NCBI RefSeq assembly: GCF_025938095.1
Contig: NZ_JAPCZF010000003.1
Coordinates: 558,001-622,000, forward strand
Reading direction: 5' to 3'
DNA: 64,000 bases
Origin: Novosphingobium sp. JCM 18896
Lineage (GTDB): Bacteria > Pseudomonadota > Alphaproteobacteria > Sphingomonadales > Sphingomonadaceae
Program-made: the position numbers and the translations under genes
The notes under the pieces: model-generated
Databases searched by the model: none
Told to the model about the DNA's origin: nothing
What the model saw: the letters and a program-made list of their open reading frames with translations, nothing else
Shown here: piece after piece, positions 55,045 through 63,439 of the stretch
How positions within the stretch are numbered: the first letter of the stretch is position 1
Layout of the letters: each line of letters begins with the position of its first letter

Positions 55045-55079
55045 GGCGGTACGTCTTCACACGCTCTACAGACTATTCT

Positions 55080-55214
55080 CGTCATCCTGACGAAAGTCAG
55101 GATCTATTCCGAGCAGCATTGCGATTGTCGGCTGCCATCGCGTCACCACGGCGCGAAGCTCGCGAGCGATCGAAGCCTAGCGTTCAATGGATCCTGACTT
55201 TCGTCAGGATGACG
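55080..55214. repeat. Palindromic element with GAAA-loop REP arms
   Basis: The 25-bp arms 55080-55104 and 55190-55214 are exact reverse complements. Each arm is itself a hairpin, ATCCTGAC-gaaa-GTCAGGAT. The 85-nt centre is unrelated sequence without a reading frame. This is the typical two-REP (BIME-like) layout, and it lies between ydbL and the PilZ gene, which are convergent. Confidence 0.92.
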
Positions 55215-55227
55215 GTTTGGACGTAAC

Positions 55228-55812
55228 TCAATTCATTGGCGCGGGGAGCTGGGGCAGTCTCGGCTCTTCCACCGGTGCCAGTTCGAAAGCGGCGATATTG
55301 CCGCTGGCCCAGCGCAGGATGCCGCGCTGCTCCTCGTTTGGGCCGTTCATCACCTTGACCGCGAGGCCCGCCTGGAAGCGCGCGTCGGGCTTGCCGCCCG
55401 CGGGCTGGGCAGGGCGGGCGTCGCCAGGCCAGCGCCGTCCGTGCAGGAGGTTGAGCGTCGCGGGTGAGGCGACCACGCCGCCTTGCGGCTCGACCGCGTC
55501 GAGCAGCGCGTCGCTGTCGACCGGACCGTCGAACACCACGCCGCATTCGCGCCCGCGCACCCAGGCGACCGAACCGCAGAGCATGACCGAGGGCGACAGC
55601 GCCACGGTGACCATGTCGTTGAGCTGGAGCGGGACGGTGAGATCGAGCTTCATGCCCGTGTCGGAGAAGTCGCGGCAGCGCGCATAGGCGGCGGCGCCGT
55701 CGTGCGCGACCTGCACCACGCGCGGGGCGCGGACCCGGCGTTGTTCGCGACGATCGCTCATGCGTGCGGCAAGCGAAAGACCGTCATTGCACCCGAACCT
55801 CGGCGAGGTCAT
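55228..55812 (-). CDS. PilZ domain protein
   Basis: 194 aa, cytosolic. Start at 55812, with GAGGA 7 nt upstream. The PilZ c-di-GMP-binding pattern is visible in RREQRRVRAPRVVQVAHDG (Arg-rich RxxxR part) and DFSDTGMKLDL (the D/NxSxxG part), followed by strands of the barrel (MVTVALSPSVMLCGSVAWVRG, ECGVVFDG). A second beta-rich region (FQAGLAVKVMNGPNEEQRG, NIAAFELAPVEE) may be a degenerate second PilZ domain. It could report c-di-GMP made by the GAF-GGDEF enzyme at 9.5 kb, though any partner is unknown. Confidence 0.82.
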   Translation of the reverse strand: MTSPRFGCNDGLSLAARMSDRREQRRVRAPRVVQVAHDGAAAYARCRDFSDTGMKLDLTVPLQLNDMVTVALSPSVMLCGSVAWVRGRECGVVFDGPVDSDALLDAVEPQGGVVASPATLNLLHGRRWPGDARPAQPAGGKPDARFQAGLAVKVMNGPNEEQRGILRWASGNIAAFELAPVEEPRLPQLPAPMN

Positions 55813-55931
55813 GGCTCGTTCCTCAATCCATCGATCCGCGGAATTGCCGACCGATCTTCCCCGTTTTGCTCCCGGGCGACGGTCACCGCGAAAGGGCCGT
55901 CACCCTATTAGACGACAGTCGAATGAAGTTT

Positions 55932-55946
55932 TTAACGGTTGGTAAA
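55932..55946. promoter_or_regulatory. Possible CtrA-like site in the PilZ/atpI gap
   Basis: TTAA-CGGTTGG-TAAA matches the CtrA consensus TTAA-N7-TTAA except for one base. It lies in the 344-nt gap 55813-56156 between the divergent PilZ and atpI genes. AAGTTT...AAACTT flank it as a weak inverted repeat. The rest of the gap has no reading frame with a ribosome-binding site. CtrA itself is not in the window. Confidence 0.3.
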
Positions 55947-56156
55947 CTTTTTTGTTTTCGCCGCTGGCCCGGCACCATCCGTCGCCATGGGTGGCGATCG
56001 ACCGATTTTCGCGCCTCATCGCCCCGGCGATTCCGCAGTCCCCAGGGGTGCAGCATCACTCGGTTGACTCGTGATACCCCCCCGCCTAAGGGGACGGCGC
56101 CCTCGGCGGGCACCCGTTGAGCGTGTCATACGTTCCCTTGGAAAAAGGAGCCTGAC

Positions 56157-56477
56157 ATGAGCGACGAGCCGCCCGCACGAGACCCTATCGGCGAGGATGC
56201 GCGTATCGACGCGCTCGACCGGCGGCTCCAAGCCGCACGCGAGAGCGAAGATAAACGTAACAAGCCGGTCGCGGGCGCGGAGGCCGATGCGAACTATCGC
56301 ATGGGCAATCGCGTTCTTGCCGAACTGATCGGGGGGATCGGCGGCGGTGCGTTTCTTGGCTGGGTCATCGACCATTTTGCCGGGACCTCGCCCTGGGGCC
56401 TGCTGGTGGTGATGTTCCTCGGAATCATCGTCGCCTTCAGAAACATCATCCGGATTTCCAGCCGGCGTCCCGATTGA
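56157..56477 (+). CDS. atpI: ATP synthase-associated AtpI/AtpZ-like protein
   Basis: 106 aa, AAGGAG before the start. A charged cytosolic N-terminus with a short coiled coil (RIDALDRRLQAARESEDKRN), then two membrane helices (LAELIGGIGGGAFLGWVI and WGLLVVMFLGIIVAF). This is the PF09527-type protein that sits first in alphaproteobacterial Fo operons and helps assembly of the c ring or Mg2+/Ca2+ supply. The gene next to it is atpB. Confidence 0.88.
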   Translation: MSDEPPARDPIGEDARIDALDRRLQAARESEDKRNKPVAGAEADANYRMGNRVLAELIGGIGGGAFLGWVIDHFAGTSPWGLLVVMFLGIIVAFRNIIRISSRRPD

Positions 56478-56531
56478 CCCGAAGAGCGGGCATGAGGGGC
56501 GCTGTCGTGCATATGAAGAATGAGGCAAGGC

Positions 56532-57317
56532 GTGGCCGAAGCGGGTAAAGTCGATCCGATGCACCAGTTCACGATCGAGCCGATGTTCGGCACCGATCAC
56601 TGGGAAATCGCGGGCTATTCCATTCCCTTCACCAACTCCGCACTGTGGATGGCGATCACGACCGTGGTGCTGTTCCTGTTCGTTTGGGGTGGCATGAAGC
56701 GTCAGCTGGTCCCCGGCCGCTGGCAAATGGCGGTCGAATCGATGACCAGCTTCGTCGACAACCTGCTCGCCGCCAACGTCGGTCCGGCCGGCAAGAAGTA
56801 TGTGCCCTACATCTTCTCGCTGTTCATGTTCATTCTCTTCGCCAACGTCCTCGGCCTGCTGCCGCTGATGCTCGTCGGCGTGCACCCCTTCACCTTCACC
56901 AGCCACTTCAGCGCCACCGGCGTGCTCGCCATCATGTCGTTCGCGATCGTCCTGATCGTCGGCTTCTGGCGCCATGGCTTCCACTTCTTCTCGCTGTTCG
57001 TGCCGCACGGCACGCCGCTCTGGCTGATCTGGTTGATCCCGGTGATCGAGCTCGTCTCGTTCCTCGTGCGTCCCTTCAGCCTCGCGCTGCGTCTCTTCGT
57101 CGCGATGATGGCCGGCCACGTCCTGCTCGAAGTGCTGTCGAGCTTCGTCATCGACAGCATGAACTCGGGCGCGCTGTGGGGCACGGTCGTGGGTCTGCCC
57201 AGCTTCCTGCTGATGATCGCCATCTGCGCGCTGGAGATCCTGGTTGCCGGCATCCAGGCCTACGTCTTCGCGCTGCTCACGTCGCTCTATCTGAACGACG
57301 CCGAGAACCTGCACTAA
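56532..57317 (+). CDS. atpB: ATP synthase subunit a
   Basis: 261 aa. It forms the proton half-channels in Fo. The GTG start at 56532 (AEAGKVDPMHQF) has GAGG 6 nt upstream; an ATG at 56520 is possible. About five or six membrane helices. The essential Arg is in LRLFVAMMAGHVL (FSLALRLF), and polar residues typical of the channel are seen in the last helix (ALEILVAGIQAYVFALLTSLYLN). Preceded by a short gap after atpI. Confidence 0.96.
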   Translation: MAEAGKVDPMHQFTIEPMFGTDHWEIAGYSIPFTNSALWMAITTVVLFLFVWGGMKRQLVPGRWQMAVESMTSFVDNLLAANVGPAGKKYVPYIFSLFMFILFANVLGLLPLMLVGVHPFTFTSHFSATGVLAIMSFAIVLIVGFWRHGFHFFSLFVPHGTPLWLIWLIPVIELVSFLVRPFSLALRLFVAMMAGHVLLEVLSSFVIDSMNSGALWGTVVGLPSFLLMIAICALEILVAGIQAYVFALLTSLYLNDAENLH

Positions 57318-57374
57318 GCTTCACTGCAAGTACGTCTTTCAACCCAACGAATTTGAACGAAAAGGAGTTTTCTC

Positions 57375-57602
57375 ATGGAACCTGCAAGCGCAAAGCTGAT
57401 CGGTGCTGGTCTCGCTGCAATCGGCGCCGGCATGGCCGCCATCGGCGTCGGTAACGTCTTCGGTTCGTTCCTCGAGTCCGCGCTGCGTAACCCCGGCGCT
57501 GCCGACGGCCAGCAGGGCCGCCTGTTCATCGGCTTCGCCGCCGCCGAGCTTCTGGGCCTGCTGTCGTTCGTCGTCGCGATGATCCTGATCTTCGTCGCCT
57601 AA
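57375..57602 (+). CDS. atpE: ATP synthase subunit c
   Basis: 75 aa hairpin of two membrane helices. The first carries the repeated Gly motif ([17 protein letters not shown]) for tight packing of the c ring; the polar loop is [12 protein letters not shown]; the proton-binding Glu58 is in [10 protein letters not shown]. The AAAAGGAG-type ribosome-binding site allows the high expression that the ring needs. The next gene, atpF', is 145 nt further on, with a palindromic element between. Confidence 0.97.
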   Translation: MEPASAKLIGAGLAAIGAGMAAIGVGNVFGSFLESALRNPGAADGQQGRLFIGFAAAELLGLLSFVVAMILIFVA

Positions 57603-57621
57603 CGAACGCCAACCAAACCCT

Positions 57622-57705
57622 CGTCATTGCGAGCGTAGCGAAGCAATCCAGGGCCGAGTGAACGACGCTCTGGATTGCCGCGGGGCTCCGCCCCTCGCAA
57701 TGACG
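57622..57705. repeat. Palindromic element inside the Fo operon
   Basis: CGTCATTGCGAG (57622-57633) pairs with CTCGCAATGACG (57694-57705), and CAATCCAG (57644-57651) pairs with CTGGATTG (57670-57677). The CGTCATTGCGAGCG-AGCGAAGCAATCC type of sequence is a common intergenic repeat of alphaproteobacteria (from memory). It sits in the message between atpE and atpF' and would form a large hairpin there. Confidence 0.88.
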
Positions 57706-57747
57706 ATGGAATTGGGGCGCTGAAGTCCCAAACTGACGGATACCGCC

Positions 57748-58239
57748 ATGCCTCAAATCGCGCAGCTGTCCGAGACCTATGCCAGCCAGATTTTCTGGAT
57801 GCTGGTCTTCTTCGGGCTCATCTTCTTCGTCATCGGCAAGGGCATGGTCCCCAAGGTGATGGAGACCGTCGCGGTGCGCGACAAGCAGATCGCCGACGAC
57901 CTCGCCGCTGCCGAAGCCGCGCGCAAGGCGGCCGACGACCAGGAAGAGGCCTGGCGCGTTGCGTCGAACAACCAGCGCGGCGAAGCCCAGGCGCTGATCG
58001 CCAAGGCCAAGGCCGAAGCGGCCAAGGCCACCGAAGGTCGCCTAGCTGGCGTCAATGCGGCGATCGACCAGCGTCTGGCCGAAGCCGAACAGCGTATCGC
58101 CGGCGCCCGCGCCGGTGCGCTGGAAGAGATCGAGACGGTGGCGAGCGAGGCTGCGGGCGACATCGTCGCGCGTCTGGCCGGCGTGACCGTCGATGCCGCG
58201 GCGGCTCGCGTCGCGGTCAAGGAGGCGCTCAATGGCTAA
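57748..58239 (+). CDS. atpG: ATP synthase subunit b'
   Basis: 163 aa. One N-terminal membrane helix (QIFWMLVFFGLIFFVIGKG) and a long coiled coil (ARDKQIADDLAAAEAARKAADD onward, Ala/Glu/Arg-rich). Together with subunit b it forms the peripheral stalk. The presence of separate b' and b genes is typical of alphaproteobacteria, cyanobacteria and chloroplasts. Overlaps atpF by 8 nt. Confidence 0.92.
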   Translation: MPQIAQLSETYASQIFWMLVFFGLIFFVIGKGMVPKVMETVAVRDKQIADDLAAAEAARKAADDQEEAWRVASNNQRGEAQALIAKAKAEAAKATEGRLAGVNAAIDQRLAEAEQRIAGARAGALEEIETVASEAAGDIVARLAGVTVDAAAARVAVKEALNG

Positions 58240-58795
58240 TCTGCTGACCCTGCTGTCGGCTGCGGCCGAACACGCTGCTGCGGGTGCCGAGCACGTCGGC
58301 GCCCATGCCGAGCCCGTGGCCTTTGGCTTCATCGGCCCGGGCCTCTGGGTCTCGCTGGCGATGTCGGTGCTGATCCTGGTCGCGCTGTTCCTCGGCGTTC
58401 CCAAGATGCTGACCTCGGGGCTCGATTCGGGCATCGCCGAGATCAAGAAGCAGCTCGACGAAGCCAAGGCGCTGCGCGCCGAGGCCGAAGCCCTGCGCAA
58501 GGAATATGCCGACAAGATCGCCAACGCCGAGAAGGACGCGGCGGCCATGCTCGAGCATGCCAAGCACGAGGCCGAGGCGATCGTCGCCAAGGCCGAGGCC
58601 GACACCACCGCGGTGATCGCGCGTCGCGAGAAGATGGCCGAAGACAAGATCGCCGCTGCCGAGCGCGGTGCGATCGCCGAGCTTCGCGCCAAGGCGGCCG
58701 ATGCCGCCGCGATCGCGGCCAAGGGCCTGATCTCGAAGAACCACGGTGCGGCCGCCGACAAGGCGCTCGTCGACCAGGCGATCGGCGCGATCTGA
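58232..58795 (+). CDS. atpF: ATP synthase subunit b
   Basis: 187 aa. Start at 58232, with GGAGG 7 nt upstream. A short variable lead with His/Ala (EHAAAGAEHVGAHAEP), one membrane helix (LWVSLAMSVLILVALFLGV), then coiled coil. It pairs with b' as the peripheral stalk linking Fo to F1. The F1 genes (atpHAGDC) are not in the window, so the Fo and F1 operons are separate, as usual in this class. A terminator follows. Confidence 0.95.
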   Translation: MANLLTLLSAAAEHAAAGAEHVGAHAEPVAFGFIGPGLWVSLAMSVLILVALFLGVPKMLTSGLDSGIAEIKKQLDEAKALRAEAEALRKEYADKIANAEKDAAAMLEHAKHEAEAIVAKAEADTTAVIARREKMAEDKIAAAERGAIAELRAKAADAAAIAAKGLISKNHGAAADKALVDQAIGAI

Positions 58796-58822
58796 TCGTT
58801 CTTCGGCATTGCTGAATTCAGG

Positions 58823-58853
58823 AGAGCCCTCGCGAAAGCGGGGGCTTTCTTTT
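58823..58853 (+). terminator. Rho-independent terminator of the Fo operon
   Basis: AGCCCTCGC (58825-58833) pairs with GCGGGGGCT (58838-58846), one G-T pair, GAAA loop, then TTCTTTT. It ends the atpI-B-E-F'-F transcript 30 nt after atpF. Confidence 0.9.
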
Positions 58854-58871
58854 GGGGTGAGCTTTTGGCGA

Positions 58872-59028
58872 GCCACCCTCACCGCTGCGACTAGCTTCAC
58901 TGCGTTCAGCAAGTCTCGCTGCCTCTCCCGCGAGCGGGAGAGGGTTAGCTCTACCTTCTCCCGCTCGCGGGAGAAGGATACGCAGGCTTGTGAGCCTAGC
59001 GAACTAGCAGGAGTTGGATGAGGGTGGC
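58872..59028. repeat. Composite palindromic element with two nested hairpins
   Basis: The outer arms GCCACCCTCA (58872-58881) and TGAGGGTGGC (59019-59028) are complementary. Inside are two hairpins, CCTCTCCCGC-ga-GCGGGAGAGG (58922-58943) and CCTTCTCCCGC-tc-GCGGGAGAAGG (58954-58977). The 157-bp unit has no reading frame and lies between the Fo terminator and a convergent gene. It looks like a REP/MITE-type element, different in sequence from the others here. Confidence 0.9.
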
Positions 59029-59048
59029 AGCAGCGCCGAAGCCGCTGC

Positions 59049-60014
59049 TTACTTGGTGCCGATCACCAGCCGGTCGCGATCGTCGAAGCGGATCGCGATG
59101 CCGGCGGCACGCAGGGCGTTGAGCGTGACGTAGCCCTGCGCGGCCTGCGAAGTGCCGAGGCGGGTATAGAGCTCGGGGTCGACCGAGGACTCGATCACCG
59201 CGAGCAGGTCGGTCAGACGTACCGAGATGTTCTCGTCGTCGCGGATCAACAGCGAGACGCGGCCGGCGGTGACGCCGTTGAGCTTGGTCGCGACGGTCAG
59301 CGATACGCTGTCGATGCGCTTGTCGGCATCGTCCGAGGCCGAGGGGCGGTCGTCCGTCGTAACGGGATCGATGGCCGTGGCTCCGACCGGCGTGCGCGCG
59401 CCCTTGCGCGAGGGCTGCAGCGCGGCGCTGCGGTCGTTCGCGGAGCTCGCGGTCTGCGCGGCGGCCGGGCCGCGCGTCAGCGAAGCCCAGTCCTCGTCGC
59501 CGAGCATCGACATGGCCTGCGGCTTGCCGGCTTCGGTTACCGTGTGGCGCGTCGGCGAATAGGTCGCCATGTCGCGGCCCTTGGCGGCGGCGAGGCGGTC
59601 GACCGCGACCTGCGGCGGTGCGATCCGAATGACGGGAGCGATCCGCGAGGTCGTGCCGAGCGGCGCGGCCTGGACCTTGGGCGCGGCCACGGCGAGCGGA
59701 GCCGGTGCGGGCGCCGCGGTCGAAGGCGCGGCGGGCGCCGTGACCGCGGTGTCGGGATCGAGCGGCAGCGCTGCGAGCTTGGGCGCGGCGATCTCGTGCC
59801 GGACGGCGGCCACGGCGAAGGTCGGCTTGGGCATCGTCAGGCGCAGCGTGTCGGTCTGGACCGCGGGCACCTTGGCCGGTGCGGCCGCGAGCGGCGTGGG
59901 CTGGTAGGTCAGCGGTTGGGCGACGGCGGTCACGGCGGCACCCACCGCGAGCGCGGTGACGAGCGCCGGCCCGAACGAGGTTACGCCCGTGCGCTTGGTG
60001 GCCTGGCTTTGCAT
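59049..60014 (-). CDS. Exported protein with Ala/Pro-rich linker and a conserved C-terminal domain, unknown
   Basis: 321 aa. Start at 60014, with GGGAG 7 nt upstream. A Sec-type or membrane-anchoring N-terminus (FGPALVTALAVGAAVTAVAQ) is followed by a low-complexity Ala/Pro/Val region (about 45-140). The C-terminal domain (about 235-321; DSVSLTVATKLNGVTAGRVSLL, SVRLTDLLAVIESSVDPELY, AQGYVTLNALRAAGIAIRFDD) looks like a small beta-rich fold. I cannot name its family. It is convergent with the Fo operon and followed by gloB upstream in the same direction with a 90-nt gap. Confidence 0.72.
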   Translation of the reverse strand: MQSQATKRTGVTSFGPALVTALAVGAAVTAVAQPLTYQPTPLAAAPAKVPAVQTDTLRLTMPKPTFAVAAVRHEIAAPKLAALPLDPDTAVTAPAAPSTAAPAPAPLAVAAPKVQAAPLGTTSRIAPVIRIAPPQVAVDRLAAAKGRDMATYSPTRHTVTEAGKPQAMSMLGDEDWASLTRGPAAAQTASSANDRSAALQPSRKGARTPVGATAIDPVTTDDRPSASDDADKRIDSVSLTVATKLNGVTAGRVSLLIRDDENISVRLTDLLAVIESSVDPELYTRLGTSQAAQGYVTLNALRAAGIAIRFDDRDRLVIGTK

Positions 60015-60104
60015 GAATCGACTCCCGCCCATGAAGCGTAAGGCCTAGCCGTCCCACGTCGCCAGCGAAAGCGACATTGCGGCGGATCGCCCCGCGTGCG
60101 GGGG

Positions 60105-60878
60105 CTAGAAGCTGTCCTTGGCGGCGCGCAGCGCGGCGAAGGTCGCGACCGGGTCGCCGATCGCGGCGCCGCGATCGGTCCAGCGCGCCTGCAGATCGCG
60201 ATCGTCGGCGCGCAGGAACGGATTGGCGGCGAGTTCGCGGGCGAGGTTGGTCGGTACCGTCGGAATGCCCTTGGCGCGGCAGGCCTCGATCTTCTCGGCA
60301 TAGCGCTGCAGCCGCTCGTTCTCGGGGTCGGCGTGGAGCGCGAAGCGCGCGTTCGACTGGGTATATTCGTGCGCGCAGTAGATCAGCGTCTCGGGCGGCA
60401 GCGCCTTGAGCCGCAGCAGGCTGGCCCAGAACTGCGGCGCCGTGCCCTCGAACATACGGCCGCAGCCGAGCGCGAACAGCGAATCGCCGACAAAAGCCAG
60501 GCCCGCGCCGGGAACGTGATAGGCGACGTGCCCATTGGTATGGCCGCCGACGTCGATGACCTTCGCGTCCCAGGTGCCGATCGAGACGATGTCTCCCTGC
60601 TTCACCGTGCGGTCGATGCCCTCGATCTTCTCGGCCTCGGCGGCGGGGGCGACGATCTTGCAGCCCGTCGCGGCCTTGATCGCGGCATTGCCGCCGGCGT
60701 GGTCGGGATGCCAGTGGGTGTTCCAGATCTGGCTGATCTGCCAGCCCTTGCGCGCGGCCTCGCGCAGATAGGCCTGGGCATCGGGCGTATCGATGCAGGC
60801 CGTCTCCTCGCTCTCCGGATCGTGGAGCAGGAACCCGTAATTGTCGGACAGGCAGGCGAACTGGTGGACTTCGAGCAC
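60105..60878 (-). CDS. gloB: Hydroxyacylglutathione hydrolase (glyoxalase II)
   Basis: 257 aa, GTG start at 60878 (LEVHQFACLSDNYGF, the usual family start). Metallo-beta-lactamase fold with THxHxDH (Thr54, His55, His57, Asp59, His60), GHTNGHVAYHVPG, GDSLFALGCGRMFEG and CAHEYTQSNARFAL; the C-terminal NPFLRADD is normal for GloB. It hydrolyses S-lactoylglutathione to D-lactate and glutathione, detoxifying methylglyoxal. It follows the VOC gene by 11 nt. Confidence 0.95.
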   Translation of the reverse strand: MLEVHQFACLSDNYGFLLHDPESEETACIDTPDAQAYLREAARKGWQISQIWNTHWHPDHAGGNAAIKAATGCKIVAPAAEAEKIEGIDRTVKQGDIVSIGTWDAKVIDVGGHTNGHVAYHVPGAGLAFVGDSLFALGCGRMFEGTAPQFWASLLRLKALPPETLIYCAHEYTQSNARFALHADPENERLQRYAEKIEACRAKGIPTVPTNLARELAANPFLRADDRDLQARWTDRGAAIGDPVATFAALRAAKDSF

Positions 60879-60889
60879 GGTGAAATGTC

Positions 60890-61273
60890 CTAGGGGAGGT
60901 TGAGTTGCCAGCTTACGCCGAAGCGATCGGCGATCCAGGTGAACAGCCGGCTGAAACCATAGTTGTCGACCGGCATCATCACGCCGCCGCCTTCGCCGAG
61001 CAGTTCGGCCAGTCGGCGCAGGTGCGCCTCGTCGTCGCAGTCGACGAAAAACGACGTGGCGGGTGTGAAGGTGAAGGCGTGGACCGGCGGGCTGTCGAAC
61101 AGCCGCCATTCGCTGCCGCCCAGACGGATGCGCGCGGCGGCGATCTGGCCGGCCTGAGGGCCTTCGGCATGCTCCTGCAGCTCTAGGACTTCCAGTTCGG
61201 GGAAGGCCTGGCGCCAGAGCGCTAGCGCGGGCTTGGCGTCACCCTGGAACATCAGGAACGGTACGGCCTGCAT
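60890..61273 (-). CDS. VOC family protein, PhnB-like
   Basis: 127 aa. Start at 61273, with GAGGAG 5 nt upstream. The paired beta-alpha-beta-beta-beta modules of the vicinal oxygen chelate fold are seen: QAVPFLMFQGDAKPALALWRQAFP, AARIRLGGSEWRLFDSPPVHAFTF, TSFFVDCDDEAHLRRLAELLGEGG and WIADRFGVSWQLN. The PhnB branch (once named demethylubiquinone methyltransferase) is mostly of unknown activity. The link with gloB, a glyoxalase-pathway gene, may be only operon company. Confidence 0.85.
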   Translation of the reverse strand: MQAVPFLMFQGDAKPALALWRQAFPELEVLELQEHAEGPQAGQIAAARIRLGGSEWRLFDSPPVHAFTFTPATSFFVDCDDEAHLRRLAELLGEGGGVMMPVDNYGFSRLFTWIADRFGVSWQLNLP

Positions 61274-61310
61274 GGTGGCTCCTCTCGCGCCCGATATAGG
61301 CAGCACCGCC

Positions 61311-61348
61311 CCAAAGCAAAAGCCCGCCCGGATCGCTCCGGACGGGCC
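61311..61348 (-). terminator. Rho-independent terminator of rpsA
   Basis: On the minus strand, GCCCGTCCGG (61347-61338) pairs with CCGGGCGGGC (61331-61322, one mismatch), then TTTTGCTTTGG. It lies 26 nt after the rpsA stop. Confidence 0.87.
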
Positions 61349-61373
61349 TTTGTTTGGCTTGGGCCGCTAAGGC

Positions 61374-63080
<1,707 letters not shown>

Positions 63081-63439
63081 TCAGTGGTTCCTTACGTCTG
63101 TTTCCGGCCAGGCGGTTGTTTCCGCCGGTCTTTCTCCGCTGCCGCACCATGCGGCGAACGGGCCAAAAGGGCCGAACCGCCCGCCAGGCCGAGTGCCGTG
63201 ACGGGCATTCGCGAGCGCTCGCCCGGCTCGTCCCCCGTGAAAACGGAAAGGGCGCGAAGAAAGCTCTTCACGCCGGGAAAGCATGGCGAATGCCGTTGAA
63301 CGGGCGGGCGCTTAGGCCAATGCGCGCGTGAAGGCAAGGAAAATGGGGCTTTCGGCCGGCCTGCGTGCAGAACTGAACGCAGACGAAACCCGGCGGTAAG
63401 GCTTTGCTGCTAGTCACGCGGCGACAGGCGGGGAAGATC
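63081..63439. other. 359-nt gap between rpsA and a divergent membrane-protein gene
   Basis: No reading frame with a ribosome-binding site was found on either strand; overlapping GC-rich frames here look like chance. It holds the rpsA leader (minus strand; r-protein leaders are often autoregulated by S1) and the promoter of the plus-strand gene at 63440. A GGCC-aaaag-GGCC hairpin is near 63160. I cannot point to defined promoters. Confidence 0.5.

Noticed and set aside
56520..56531. ATG at 56520 as the atpB start
   Set aside because: The GTG at 56532 has GAGG at proper spacing and gives a family-like N-terminus; the ATG has only a weak site. Kept as an alternative.
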